A DNA stretch of 29,572 nt from CAZFNU01 sp964520445 (lineage in GTDB: Bacteria > Patescibacteriota > Minisyncoccia > UBA6257 > JAKLIH01). The stretch is from positions 1-29,572 of the forward strand of contig CAZFNU010000003.1 of NCBI GenBank assembly GCA_964520445.1, written 5' to 3'. Shown here one piece after another: positions 8,137-18,502 of the stretch. The notes beneath the pieces are model-generated. The model saw only the letters and a list, made by a program, of their open reading frames with translations, was not told where the DNA came from and ran no database searches. The stretch's first letter is position 1. Each line of letters starts with the position of its first letter. The translations under genes were made by a program, and so were the position numbers.

Positions 8137-8165
8137 ATTATAGCATACTTTAGTATTATTGTCAA
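8137..8165 (-). promoter_or_regulatory. Perfect consensus sigma70 promoter of the WG-repeat gene
   Basis: Read leftward: TTGACA (8160-8165), exactly 17 bp, TATAAT (8137-8142). This is a textbook match at all 12 positions. The left end of the IS30-type element begins only 15 bases upstream. Confidence 0.85.
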
Positions 8166-8180
8166 TAATATGCACGCGAA

Positions 8181-9253
8181 TTTCATTCCGAAGTGCAACA
8201 GATGAAGGATATGAAAAAAGTCATAAATTTGGTAAGGTATAAGTGATTAAACAAAATACTAAACCAAAATCTATGGCATACACTCATTTTAGCACAGAAC
8301 AGAGAAATAGTCTAGAGGATTTTGAACAATTAGCTCATCCTCCTAAGGTAACGGATATGGCTTTGGTATTTCATAAACACAGGAGCAGTATCTATCGAGA
8401 ACTACATAAGGGAGATAAGGATGGAGAATATAACAGTAGTGTGGCTAAAAAGAAAACTAAAGAGAAAAGATTAAAAGCTAATAGTCGATTTAATAAAATA
8501 TTAAGCAATGATAAATTAGAAATATATATCTTACAGTATTTGAAGAAACATTGATCTCCTGACGAGATTAGCCAATAGATGAAATATGGAAACTAATAAC
8601 AACTATCATATAGGATACGTCACGATATATAGATATGTATATAAAAGACCTAAACTGTATAAATATCTAAGACATAAGAAAAACAGGTATAGGAGACGAT
8701 ATAGAACCAATATCCGTATTGAATCTAGACAAAAGGATACTAATAAGAAATCCGTTGAAACAAGACCAGAGGAAATTGATAAAAGACTAGAGTTAGGCCA
8801 TCTAGAAGGAGATACAGTCCTTTTACAACCCAGATCAACTGGTTTACTTACACACGTAGATAGAAAATCAAGATATACTTACATAGATCTTTTAGCTAAC
8901 CATAAAAAAGAAACAATCAAAGATCGGGTAAATAAAAACCTGAAGAATAAGAAGATTAAAACTATCACCTATGATAACGGAGTCGGATTCAATGATTACG
9001 AGATGATAGAGAGAGACTTAGATATATCTATCTACTTTGCTCATCCATATTCTTCATATGAAAGACCTACCAATGAGAATACTAGCGGGTTGATAAGGGA
9101 GTTCTTTCCTAAAAGAACAAAATATACTACTCTCTTTGTTAAGAAGGTTAAGAGGGTTCAAGACCTACTTAATAACAGACCTATAAAGTGTCTAGGATAC
9201 CTTGCCCCTAATGAGGTTTATAATAATATCTTTTGTCGCACTTTGGGTTTAAA
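8181..9253 (+). mobile_element. IS30-family insertion sequence, degenerate
   Basis: The transposase remnants are bounded by imperfect inverted repeats: left 8181-8200 and right 9234-9253, matching at about 15 of 20 positions around the core AAGTGC. The right repeat overlaps the 3' end of the transposase frame, as is common in IS30-type elements. No convincing target duplication is visible. The element sits between the WG-repeat promoter and tRNA-Gly. Ends are approximate. Confidence 0.7.
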
Positions 9254-9278
9254 ACTAACCAAAAGAAAAAATATTTAA
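8273..9278 (+). pseudogene. IS30-family transposase, frameshifted
   Basis: The N-terminal part (ATG 8273; MAYTHFSTEQRNSLEDFEQL) carries the helix-turn-helix and the LVFHKHRSSIYRELHKGD segment typical of IS30. An in-frame TGA falls exactly at the Trp of the family motif HWSPDEIS, showing that the copy was read under UGA=Trp. Immediately after it the frame meets TAG (8574-8576) and is shifted. The second part, from 8586, holds the catalytic DDE domain: LEGDTVLL (Asp 1), TYDNGVGF (Asp 2), and RPTNENTSGLIREFFP (Glu). It ends with LGLKLTKRKNI, past the right repeat. A stop plus a frameshift makes it a pseudogene; a programmed shift is less likely because of the extra stop. Confidence 0.82.
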
Positions 9279-9284
9279 CCACTG

Positions 9285-9356
<72 letters not shown>

Positions 9357-9359
9357 AAA

Positions 9360-9398
9360 GTTAGTTAATATTACCGCGAAACCAACATATTAACTAAC
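9360..9398. repeat. Perfect 12-bp inverted repeat between tRNA-Gly and the DksA-like gene
   Basis: GTTAGTTAATAT (9360-9371) and ATATTAACTAAC (9387-9398) are exact reverse complements around a 15-nt centre containing CGCG. It starts 4 bases upstream of the tRNA-Gly 5' end, so it overlaps the tRNA promoter area. An operator or a cruciform-forming site is possible. Confidence 0.55.
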
Positions 9399-9430
9399 AA
9401 ATATAATTTACCATTTTTTACCCTCAAAAT

Positions 9431-9453
9431 CAAGTCCTCTCCCCTAGGACTTG
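9431..9453. terminator. Terminator-like hairpin upstream of the DksA-like gene
   Basis: CAAGTCCT (9431-9438) pairs with AGGACTTG (9446-9453) around a 7-nt loop and is followed by CATTTT rightward. It lies 66 bases before the ATG at 9520, so attenuation of that gene is possible. Confidence 0.4.
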
Positions 9454-9519
9454 CATTTTAATCAAAAATTTGGCAGAATATATAGGTATCCAAATTTAAT
9501 CAATTTTAGACTATATAAA

Positions 9520-9862
9520 ATGACAAACGAAGAAATAAAAACATTCCAAGATAGATTGGTAACTGAGAAAGAAAGATTAGAAACTCAATTATCTAGCTTT
9601 GCCCNNNNNNNNNNGAGATTCCCCAGAAGATGATGTTTTAGAGGAAGAAATGTTTTTACGTAATGTATCTATTGAGAATGCCCTAGAACAAAGACTCAAG
9701 GAAATAATGGAAGCCCTAGCTAAGATAAATAAAAATGAATTTGGTACTTGTGAAAGATGTCATAAAGTAATAGAAGCAAAGAAACTGGAAGTTAATCCAG
9801 CTTCAGACTTCTGTATTTCTTGTAGTAAAATAGTAGCGCAACAACAAAAGAAAGGAAGTTAA
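9520..9862 (+). CDS. DksA/TraR-type C4 zinc-finger protein (interrupted by an assembly gap)
   Basis: Small regulator of the DksA/TraR type, which binds RNA polymerase through its secondary channel. It starts MTNEEIKTFQDRLVTEKERL, the usual N-terminal coiled-coil helix. After the gap come the acidic SPEDDVLEEE and a long second helix, then the C4 finger CERC...CISC (CxxC-17-CxxC) and a basic tail. The 10 N at 9605-9614 interrupt the gene. The frames on each side differ, so the true gap is not 10 bases (9 or 12 would restore one frame). Length is about 114 residues, short as in TraR-like members. The stop codon overlaps the stop of the convergent gene at 9859 by 2 bases. Confidence 0.85.
9605..9614. 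other. Assembly gap (10 N)
   Basis: A run of ten N inside the DksA/TraR-like gene. The gap length is a placeholder, because the coding frames on the two sides do not match at 10. Confidence 0.95.
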
Positions 9863-10065
9863 TTTAAACTATAACTCTCATTTATATATTCTTTAGTTTC
9901 TTCCATAAGTAAAACTTCTAAATTAGGAAAATTATCAATAACAAACTTAGCTAATGCCGGTTTGTTATTCTTATTTATTGTATTAAATTCTGCTAATTTC
10001 TCTGGTGGTAGAGTATCAAAAATCTTATCTGCTAATCTAGCAGAAACTTTTTTAATAATATCCAT
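9859..10065 (-). CDS. Small helical protein, DUF5663-like
   Basis: 68 residues, all helical in appearance: MDIIKKVSARLADKIFDTLP, a PEKLAEFN turn, then FVIDNFPNLEVLLMEET. This resembles the DUF5663 mini-proteins that are frequent in CPR genomes, by memory of the family pattern only. A GAGGA lies 7 bases before the ATG. It follows the long GrpE-like gene on the same strand after 59 bases, with a small AAGGG/CCCTT hairpin between them. Function unknown; no cysteine, no membrane segment. Confidence 0.55.
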   Translation of the reverse strand: MDIIKKVSARLADKIFDTLPPEKLAEFNTINKNNKPALAKFVIDNFPNLEVLLMEETKEYINESYSLN

Positions 10066-10124
10066 AGCTTTTCCTCTTTGATGTAAGGGTATTCCCTTTA
10101 AATTTCAAAATAGACTTTGCATAT

Positions 10125-12182
10125 TTATTTTTTACCTTTTTTAAATACGTCATCCCACCATGTAGGATATGTTCATTTAACTTTATCACCCTTATCTGAG
10201 GGGTTTCTTACACTATAATTAATAGCATTTACTAATAAAGAAGCGTAACTATCAAAAGATAGCAAACCCCCCATAGAGAATATAGAATTTATTGCGCCAT
10301 AAACAGCTTTTGTTTTTGTTTCGTTTTCTTCCTCTTCTTTTACTTTCTTCTTGATTGCTTTAGCTTCTGGCGTAACTTCGGGCGCAACTACAATACCACT
10401 AATTTTTTCTTCAAGTATTTTTTGTTCAGCTTCTTCCCCTTCAGGGCTATTTAATATTTTTTTTATTTCTTTTTTTAATGTTTCCAAAGCATCTATATCA
10501 CTAGGATTAATATCTGCTAACCCTTTCAAATCTTCATCCATTATACCGGCTGTTCCTTTTTCCACCAGAGAGGTTAAAAGATTTATTTCTGACAATCAAG
10601 CGGTTAGCTGATCGTAATCAATATCCGTGTATTTTGTACCATCTTGGGATAATTCTAGCTCAGTGTAGAGAGCATAAAGATAATTAAAATTTGTTTCAAA
10701 TACTCCTGCTTTAGGAACTTTTTCTAATATATTTTTTAAAGCGTTTTTAGCGGATCACAAAATACCATTTTTTATTCTAAAAGGATTTTCTTTCGGTTTT
10801 TCCTGGTTGGCCTGTATTAGTTCTATTTTTTCTCGATGTGTCTTCTTCTCGTCTTCATTCATTTTTTCTATGGTTATTCTTACGTTTCTAGAAGCAGTGT
10901 TGCAGTAGATATTAGAAAATTTATAATCACTATTCATTAGTCAGTTATGATATGCACACAATCTTCGTAAACATTGTTCATTTATGCCATTAGGCGATAG
11001 TTCCTCTCCTATAAATATTGGAAGATCTAAAAACCCATCTTGCATAGCTTTTTTTATCCTGTCATTTATCATTTTTTCAGTTTCTTCTATTCATCTGGGA
11101 TCAATTTTTTCTCAGTAAAGTTGAGCCCGTTGTTCAATTTCCACGTTTTCAAAAAGCGATTTAGGTATCTTTATCAATCCTTCTTTTTTAAGTTCTTCTT
11201 GGAAAATTGTTTCTGCCGCGTTGCCAAGAGTATCAGAAGTTTGATCATTTGTTTCTTTTTCCTGGTCATTTTTAGGTAATGATTTTTTAGAATAGATAAC
11301 TTCTGCTGGTCGAAGTGATTTACTATTCATTAAATATCCAGAACGTATTACTCGGATAATAGTACCTTCATCAATATCGTCTACTACTTCTTCCCCTACT
11401 GGATTATGTTTGTTCGCATCATATTTCGTATAAAATGGTTTTATGTCGTCTAATTCTATACCCAGATTTTTAAAAACCAACATAATCTGTTGATGAATAT
11501 CCTGATGAATTCTTGCAAAAGAATCAAATTGTGTATCTTTATTTTTTTGCGCAAAAGCATCTTTCTGTTGTTGTGCAAACTCTAAGCTGTCAGATATCGC
11601 AAGTAATTTTTTTATCAATTCCTTATTTATATCTTTTACTTCAAAATCATTTTTAAGCTTGTCGTTTAAAAATTCGGTAGTTTTTTTAATTTGTTCCCCC
11701 ACATTATCAATAATACCCATAGTAAAAGGAGTTTCATCAGGATTTAAGTGTTCATTTAGAACGTCTTTTCTATCTTTCTCTAGTTTTTGTGTTATTATAT
11801 TTAACTGAGAAAGAATTCTTTCTATTTTTTCTTTTCCAACATTATGTTCTGATGCTTCTTTTTTGGTATCCTTCTCTTCCGTATCTTTCTTCTTAGGTAT
11901 CTCAATAGTGCCGTCTATGGGATTTACAAGATTTTTTCACTCATCGTTTTCTTCTATAGTATTCAAATCATCAGTATTATCCATAATTTCTTCTTCATCA
12001 TCAATATTGAAAGGTTTTTTATGCTTTTCGGGATTTATTTGTTTTTTACCTTTTTGGTTATCATAGATATCTTCTTTCCCATGTTTCTTTTTTTTATGAT
12101 TCTTCCCCCATTCTTTCCCGTTCTTAATTTTAGAGGGATCAATAATGGGATTTTCTTCATTTTTGAATGGGTCTTTTTCCAT
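10125..12182 (-). CDS. 685-residue protein with embedded GrpE-like domain (UGA=Trp)
   Basis: With TGA as Trp (7 TGA, 3 TGG) one frame of 686 codons runs through what the standard code shows as five pieces. Residues 1-100 are very Lys/Asp/Glu-rich. About 150-300 match GrpE, the nucleotide exchange factor of DnaK: a long helix with LLAISDSLEFAQQQK (GrpE LLpVlDnlerA), then LGIELDDIKPFYTKYD, then the beta-domain with NKHNPVGEEV, IRVIRSGYLMNSKSLRPAEV. GrpE itself is usually 150-220 residues, so nearly 400 residues at the C-terminus are extra. They are mostly helical, with a Gly-Leu-rich patch (SMGGLLSF) near the end and no clear domain. It lies 5 bases after the stop of the upstream membrane protein gene. 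It could be a DnaK co-factor with added specificity, or a scaffold using a GrpE fold. Confidence 0.75.
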
Positions 12183-12187
12183 AGTAG

Positions 12188-14254
12188 TTATTTATTTAGA
12201 AATAGTTTATTTAGTTTCCCTTTCTTATATATCACAAGTATACCTAATAAACCCAAAGAAGTCAAGCTTAAAGTATATCCTAATCAATCTATAACTCCTG
12301 CCTTAAATTCTAAGGTTACTGTATTCTGGTATGGGAAAACCACCATAAAAGAAGGAGATATTAGGTATGGCCCATATGCCCCCTTTACTTTTCAATCAGG
12401 GAAATAGGAAACCTTAATTATATGGGGTACATATAACTTATTAGTACTAAATTCTAATTTTGTATCAGTTTGTTTTATAATCTGTATTTCCTCTTGGACA
12501 TCCAGTTGTACTTTATTTGATAGAGAAACTATGAAATCCTTTTCTTTAAGATTTCTATAAAATATGATTGGAACATCTAGGTTACCCTTGGTATATCAAT
12601 CAAATGATTTATGAACTCATTTCCTCTCTTTAGGAGCTAACGTGAATCCTTTATTCACAACATCAATTAAACTAGAATCAGATATTTCATAAACCCCAAA
12701 ATTATCAAATTGTTTTAATTTTTTTAAATATTGATCAGCTAATTGATTTGCTTCAGGCGAATAAGCTAAGAAGTATTTAGCTCCAAACATCTGTAAATGT
12801 TTAACTCCCTTCTGAAAATCAAAAGGCGGATATTCAAACCCAGCAATAGCAGAAGAAGGTTCTTTAGAAACTTCTGCTTGGTTAACAAAATGAAAAGGGC
12901 CAGATAAAGATGATTCAATTAGCAATCCTTCATAAGTAGGATGATCAGTCCAGATAGGTAAATTTTCTAAGAAGATCGGAGTCCCATAGGTATCATATTC
13001 TTTATTCTTACATTCTCACATAATACCTCCAGGTGGTAATCCTTTTAAATATTCAAACATACCACTAGCTTCTGTTTTAAATGGAGATTTAGCTTCAAAC
13101 CCTTCATAATTTCATTTTAACCAATCCCTAAGGTATTCAATGTTGTTATTGACAAACACCAAAGATGCAAAAGCCAAAACTATCATACATAAAGACATCG
13201 CCATTTTGTTATTAAAAGATAGCCGGATAGACTGTCCTAAACCATAAGCCCCTATTAAAATATATCCTACAATCACCGGAGGTAAAAAACGAGCATTTAA
13301 AACAGAAGAGTTATCTAAGAAATAAAAAATTAAAAAACTCATAATAGTTAACCCTACTAAAGCAAATATATTTTTATCTTTATCTTTTACTGCATAAGCT
13401 ATACCCAGTACTGCAAATATCTGAAATACCGTAAGAACTGGTGGTAGAATTTCTTCAATTTTAACTGTCTTAGTTCAGTGCATCATGCTTGTATAAGGCT
13501 GGAAAGCTAAGAAAGGTAAAGATCAAAAAGCAGTTAAACAAAAAGCAATAAAAAAAACTTTAGCGACATATATAAACCTTCGTTTATACTCTTGTTTATT
13601 ATATTCTCCAAGAAAAATTAAAACTAAAGCAGATAATGTAGCTATAACAACAGGTAAAGGATGGCTAATAACCATTAAAGAAAGTAGTATGATATTTAAT
13701 ATCAAAAATCTATTTTCTCTTAATCCCCTTATCAAAAAACCAATAAAAATAAAAAACAAGGCAAAGGAAAAAGAATAAGAAAATTCCCCAGCTAAAGTAC
13801 TAGGTAAATTAGCCCCATAAATAGAAAACTTTTCTACAAAAATAAAGAACAATCCCCCGATTAATCCTAATTGCGGAATAGGATATTTTTGATTACAATT
13901 TTTCAAACATAAATACATAGCTATTGGTAAAAGAAACGTACCAAATAAAGTAACTAATTTAAAAGCAATATTTAAAGGTATTAAATAACTCATTAACACT
14001 GATAAAATAAACATTAAGGGTGGATAGAAATATAAGAAAGGAAACCCAGCATACCAATCCATAGATCAAGTTTTAATAGTTGGGAATATAGACTTTAAAT
14101 GATATAAAGTGTAATTATGGGCTCCTGTATCCCCTCCTGCTACCATAGTATTTTGGAAAACCAAATTCCAAGGAATTATTTTAACAATAAATCAATAAAC
14201 TAAAAGAAAAATTAAAATTGTACTAATTATCTCTCATTTATTTTTTTTAAACAT
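12188..14254 (-). CDS. Large multi-spanning membrane protein, PTPS-related (6-pyruvoyl-tetrahydropterin synthase-related domain) type
   Basis: 688 residues after reading about 12 TGA as Trp. The N-terminus MFKKNKWEIISTILIF is a first membrane helix, followed by a conserved loop with AGGDTGAHNY and WYAGFPFLYFYPPL, typical of this glycosyltransferase-like membrane family. At least ten helices follow (for example ILSVLMSYLIPL, IVLAFASLVFV). The last 200 residues form an outer domain containing VSYFPDWKVKGAYGPY and VVFPYQNTVTL, a recurrent C-terminal pattern. The closing helix is LGLLGILVIY. The role is probably in envelope glycan or lipid-linked sugar transfer, by analogy with GT-C-like enzymes. 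Its ATG overlaps the stop of the upstream GT2 by 8 bases (ATGTTTAA), so the two are translationally coupled. Confidence 0.82.
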
Positions 14255-14960
14255 GGTATTGTTTTAAATTAATTAAGTTATATTTATGAAATCTTAATCT
14301 AATTAAATCAAAAAACATAGAGAATAAATCTTGTATCTTAATTGTAGATTTACCATAATCAGCCTGGGGAACTCATAATGGATCAATTTTAATTTTTGCA
14401 TTCTTTAATAAAAACATTGTCTCCACTTCAAAAGCAAACCTGTTACTAATAGCAATTTTAGAAACTTCCTGTATAATCAAAGTTTTAAATCCCTTTAATC
14501 CGCATTGAGTATCTTTAAAATTAACTCCTAAGATAATCTTTTCACACATTAAAAAACCTCAATGTGTTAAAGTTCTGAACCAACTATGCTTTACCGAATC
14601 TCTTTCTCCTACTACACATAAACTACCACTCTTTAATTTCTCTATTAACCTGTTAATAGAATCAACCCCATAAGGTAAATCAGCATCAGTGAATAAAGCA
14701 TAATCACTATTTAAAGATAAATATGCCCTTCTTACACTAAATCCTCGTCCCATGTTTTTTTCGTTTTGAATAACAGTTATGAAATCTGTATATTTTTCTA
14801 AAATTTCTTGTGTCTTATCCGTAGACCCATCATTAATAACAATAATTTCAATTTCTCCATTTTTAATATGTTCTGCATATGATTCCAACAGGATTTCTAA
14901 AGTCCTTATAATCAATTTTTCTGCTTGGTATGCAGGTATTATAATAGAAGTCTTAGACAT
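14247..14960 (-). CDS. Family 2 glycosyltransferase, dolichol/polyprenol-phosphate sugar transferase type
   Basis: 237 residues with two TGA Trp codons. It begins MSKTSIIIPAYQAE, the GT2 nucleotide-binding start. It continues with IIVINDGSTDKT (DGS/T site), NEKNMGRGFSVRRAYL, and LFTDADLP (the metal-binding DAD). DTQCGLKGFK and RFAFEVETMFL are typical of the dolichol-phosphate mannosyl/glucosyltransferase subgroup. It likely transfers a sugar from a nucleotide donor to a polyprenyl phosphate at the membrane face, feeding the overlapping PTPS-related membrane protein. There are no C-terminal membrane helices, so it would be peripheral. It opens a leftward operon with the membrane protein, the GrpE-like gene and the DUF5663-like gene. 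Confidence 0.9.
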
Positions 14961-15026
14961 AGTTATTCTTAATTTATTATGCTATAATATTATCATATTT
15001 AACCCTCTTTTGCAATTATTTAAAAC

Positions 15027-15054
15027 AAGATTATCGTATTAACACGATAATCTT
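15027..15054. repeat. Inverted repeat in the divergent GT2/gpmI intergenic region
   Basis: AAGATTATCGT and ACGATAATCTT are reverse complements around ATTAAC (outer limits 15027-15054). It lies midway between the two divergent starts, a position suited to an operator serving both; it could also insulate the two transcripts. TATAAT elements for gpmI lie at about 15084 and 15102. Confidence 0.5.
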
Positions 15055-15121
15055 TCAACCTACTAGAAATTAACAAAAAACTATGATATAATCAAAATAT
15101 ATAATACTAAAAACAAACAAT

Positions 15122-16690
15122 ATGGAACCCAATTTAAAAGTCTGTCTTGTAATCCTAGATGGTTGAGGTATAGGTGAAAAAGACAATACAAACCCCATTT
15201 TCCTAGCTGGCACACCCTTTATAGACTCCCTTAAGCAAAACTACCCCTATGTGGCTCTACAGGCCTCTGGGATGGCTTCAGGCCTTGCCTGGCAAAAGGA
15301 GGGTAATAGTGAAACCGGTCATCTTCTTTTAGGCTCTGGAAGAACCGTTTTCCCAGCTTCTTTACGTATTGATGCCTCTATTAGAGAAAATACTTTTTTT
15401 GAAAACCAAGTGATTATAAAAGCCATAGAAGAAGCTAAACAAAAGAATATTAATATTCATTTTATTTCCATGCTTTCTTCTGGTGAGGGATATACCAGTC
15501 CTAAACACCTAAAAGCATTATTAAATCTTTTAATGCAAGAACAATTTAATAATGTATACTTTGATTTTATTACCGATGGTCTTGATAGTAAAAATCTTCA
15601 AGAAGCAGGTGACCTTCTAAATGATTTTCAACAAAAACTAAAAGAATTTGGATTTGGAAAAATTTCTTCTGTCTGTGGTAGATTCTATGCTCTTAATAAA
15701 GATCATAACCAAGACTACTTAGAAAAATATTTTAAATTAGTTACCGAAGCACAAGGACAGGTATTAAAATTAGAAGACATAAAAACAACATTATCTTCCC
15801 ACTATCAAAATAAAATGAATGATAATTTTATTGTACCTATAACTATCCAAGATGAACAAGGTTTAACCAGTCCCCTTAAAAAAGATGATATTCTTTTTTT
15901 CTTCAATACCGAATCAAAGCACGAGACTACAAGTTTCTTAGTTAATAAATTTGTAGAAAATAAATATAACATATTCAGTCTTACTGAATATATCGGGTTA
16001 CCTCAAGAAAATATTTGTTTTTTTGAAGAAAAAATTAATCATACTTTAGCCCAAGTCCTCTCAGACAATAAAAAAAGACAACTCCATATAACCGAAGAAA
16101 TAAAACAAAATCATGTTACCAATGTATTCAATGGTTTTAATGGAAACCCATTTCCTGGAGAATATTGAACAATAATTCCAGGTATACAATCTTTACGTTT
16201 TCAAGACCATCCAGAAATGATGGCCAGCTCCATAACCGAAAGAGCTCTTCAAGCTCTTGAAGAAAATATATATGATTTTATTTTACTTAATTATGCCAAC
16301 GCTGATCAAGCTGGGCATAGTGCTGATATAGAAATCGCCAAACAAGTTGTTAAATTTTTAGACGAAGAAATATCTAAGGTAGTTAATGCTGCTTTAAAAC
16401 AAAACTATGCTGTTTTGATTACTTCTGATCATGGAAACATAGAAAGAATGATGGACCCACATACAGGAAAACCCGAATCTTCTCATGATTCAAGTCTTGT
16501 GCCCTTACATTTAATCTCTAATAGCTGAAAATCTACTATCCCAAAAATTCAAAAAAACATCGATTTAACTGAAGGACAAGCCACAGGCTTATTAAACGAT
16601 GTAGCTCCTACTATTTTAGAGATCATGAGTATTAATAAACCTCAGGAAATGACGGGTGTTTCTCTTTTGAAAATCTTAAATTTATTGTAA
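15122..16690 (+). CDS. gpmI: 2,3-bisphosphoglycerate-independent phosphoglycerate mutase (UGA=Trp)
   Basis: Interconverts 3- and 2-phosphoglycerate in glycolysis; a two-Mn alkaline-phosphatase-fold enzyme. 522 residues, normal length, once three TGA codons are read as Trp. The first TGA is diagnostic: VILDG-TGA-GIGE is the conserved metal-binding DGWG. The active Ser is in KEGNSETGHLLLG (S63). Late motifs YANADQAGHSADIE, ITSDHGNIERM and SSHDSSLVPL carry the remaining metal ligands. One Trp is TGG (LAWQKE). It starts at ATG 15122 after AACAAT, with no Shine-Dalgarno. It is followed after one base by uvrC, so the two form an operon. Confidence 0.95.
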
Positions 16691-16691
16691 T

Positions 16692-17984
16692 ATGCAGGAT
16701 AAAGTAAAAAAGGCAATTAAATCTTCCCCCAATAATCCTGGGGTGTATAGATTTTTAAATTCTAAAAAAGAAATAATATACATAGGAAAAGCTTTAAACC
16801 TTAAACAGAGATTAAAGTCATATTTGAATGAAGAGGGATATAAAAATAAAAATATCCATAAGGAAGCCATAGATTTAAAATATGATCTAGTTAGTAATGA
16901 AGCAGAATCTTTAATTTTAGAATCAATTCTTATAAAGAAGTATGAACCAAAATTTAATGTAATGCTAAAAGATAATTCTAGTTATTTTTTCGTAGAATTC
17001 ACTAATGACGAATTCCCGAAAATATATGTAAAAAGACAACGTAATAATCCCCTTTCTGTATATATTGGACCATTTACAAGTGGACAGATATTAAAAAATC
17101 TTCTTTCTTCCTTAAGAAAGACAATCCCCTTCTGCACCTGTTTACATAATCATAAAGGAGAATGTTTAAATACTAAAATAAATCTTTGCCAAGGGTATTG
17201 TTGTAATAAACAAACCAAATCCACCAAAGACCAGAAACTACAATATCATAAAAATGTTAAAAAAATAAAAGACATCTTAGAAGGAAAAATTGACAAGATT
17301 AAAACTAATTTAAAACAAGAAATTAAAAAACTAGTTATCCAAGAAAAATTTGAAAAAGCTAGTCTCTTACGAGATCAAATTTTAGCATTAGAAAATATTT
17401 TTGAGCATAAAGAACTAGTATTAAATAATATTCCCAATAATTTCTTAGCTTTAAAAGAAGACGACGTAATGAAATCTCTTAAACAGATATTTCATCTTAA
17501 ACAAAAACCTTTTAGAATAGAGATGTACGACATCTCTAATATCCAAGGTGATTATGCTACTGGCTCTATGATAGTATTCCAAAATAATAGGTTTGATAAG
17601 AATGAATATCGTAAATTCAAAATAAGATATACTAAAGAAACCCCGAATGACATAGCTATGTTAAAAGAAATATTGCAAAGAAGAGCAAAACAAACCTGAA
17701 CCATACCAGATATTCTTCTTATAGATGGTGGACCAGCTCAGTTAAATATAGCTAAATCCGTGTTTGATAATCTGAAGAAATTCCATAAGACAAGGCTAGG
17801 ATCTATGGCTAAAGGTAAAGAAAACCTGTTTATCAAAACCATTAACCAACATATATCATTTAAAGATCTGCCTTCTGAAACCAAGCTATTTCTCATATCT
17901 TTGCAAGATGAAGCTCACAGATTTGCTATAACCTATCATCATTTGGTATATAAGAAAAGAAACCTAGAAGGAAAAACATACTAA
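16692..17984 (+). CDS. uvrC: UvrC excinuclease subunit, short form lacking HhH region (UGA=Trp)
   Basis: Nucleotide excision repair endonuclease that cuts both sides of a lesion with UvrB. Order: GIY-YIG nuclease (PGVYRF, IYIGKALNLKQRLKSYL) for the 3' cut; a Cys-rich middle (CTCLHNHKGECL, CQGYCC); a UVR/coiled coil (KLVIQEKFEKASLLRDQI); and the RNase H-like nuclease for the 5' cut (YDISNIQG, ILLIDGGPAQLN, DEAHRFAITYH). It has one TGA, in KQT-TGA-TIPD, where the family usually has Trp. At 430 residues it ends shortly after DEAHRFAITYHH, so the tandem helix-hairpin-helix of about 600-residue UvrCs is absent. A strong bidirectional hairpin follows. Confidence 0.94.
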
Positions 17985-17987
17985 TAA

Positions 17988-18014
17988 AAAACACCGAGAT
18001 AACCTCGGTGTTTT
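17988..18014. terminator. Bidirectional intrinsic terminator between uvrC and the thioredoxin-like gene
   Basis: AAAACACCGAG (17988-17998) pairs with CTCGGTGTTTT (18004-18014), with A-rich and T-rich flanks on both sides. Placed between convergent genes, it can end both transcripts. Confidence 0.9.
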
Positions 18015-18017
18015 AAT

Positions 18018-18461
18018 TTATTTGGTTGTGCTGGTAGTAGAAGTGCTGTCCATAAAGCCATAAACATATTCAGAAATTTTATCACCGCCGATATAACATT
18101 TGCCTTCATGATAGGCTAATGGTATTACATAATTTTCTTGTCCTAATTCGCATTCAACAGCTTTAGAAATATATAAATTTACATTATATTTGTTCTTTTC
18201 TCCTTCGTCAACTGTTAATCATTTAATATTCTTTACCGTATCTTCAACTTTTTTTGTCGTAAAATCTGCAATTAATTGCTTACAATGAGGACAATTTTCA
18301 GAATGAAAAATTAAAATCTTGTCTTTCAGTTCAGGAGAAGTTGTAACAGTAGTTGTCTGAGTAGGAGTTCCTTTAGCAAACATTAATAATAAATATGTTC
18401 CATAACTTCCTACAAAGAAAATCACCAGAACTATTAATACTCACAACTTCTTCATATTCAT
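18018..18461 (-). CDS. Membrane-anchored thioredoxin-like protein with CPHC motif (UGA=Trp)
   Basis: 147 residues with an N-terminal anchor (KKLWVLIVLVIFF, the Trp being TGA), then a Thr-rich linker and a thioredoxin-like domain: ILIFHSENCPHCKQL. CPHC is the DsbA/PDI-type active site, implying thiol-disulfide exchange outside the membrane. The domain is short: after the CPHC helix come KNIKWLTVDEGEK (second TGA) and a Cys pair (VECELG, GKCYIGG). The C-terminus is Ser/Thr-rich. The start at 18461 has an AAAGGA just before it; an in-frame ATG at 18473 adds four residues. The enzymatic direction, oxidase or reductase, is undetermined. Confidence 0.8.
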
Positions 18462-18502
18462 TTTTCCTTTCATATTGTAAATTTAATTAATTTTTTAATT
18501 AG

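Noticed and set aside
8540..8600. Programmed frameshift in the IS30 transposase
   Set aside because: An additional in-frame TAG lies at the same place and there is no slippery heptamer, so decay is simpler.
10173..12182. Five separate small genes
   Set aside because: All share one frame and are separated only by TGA; the GrpE-like motifs run across a join, so it is one gene.
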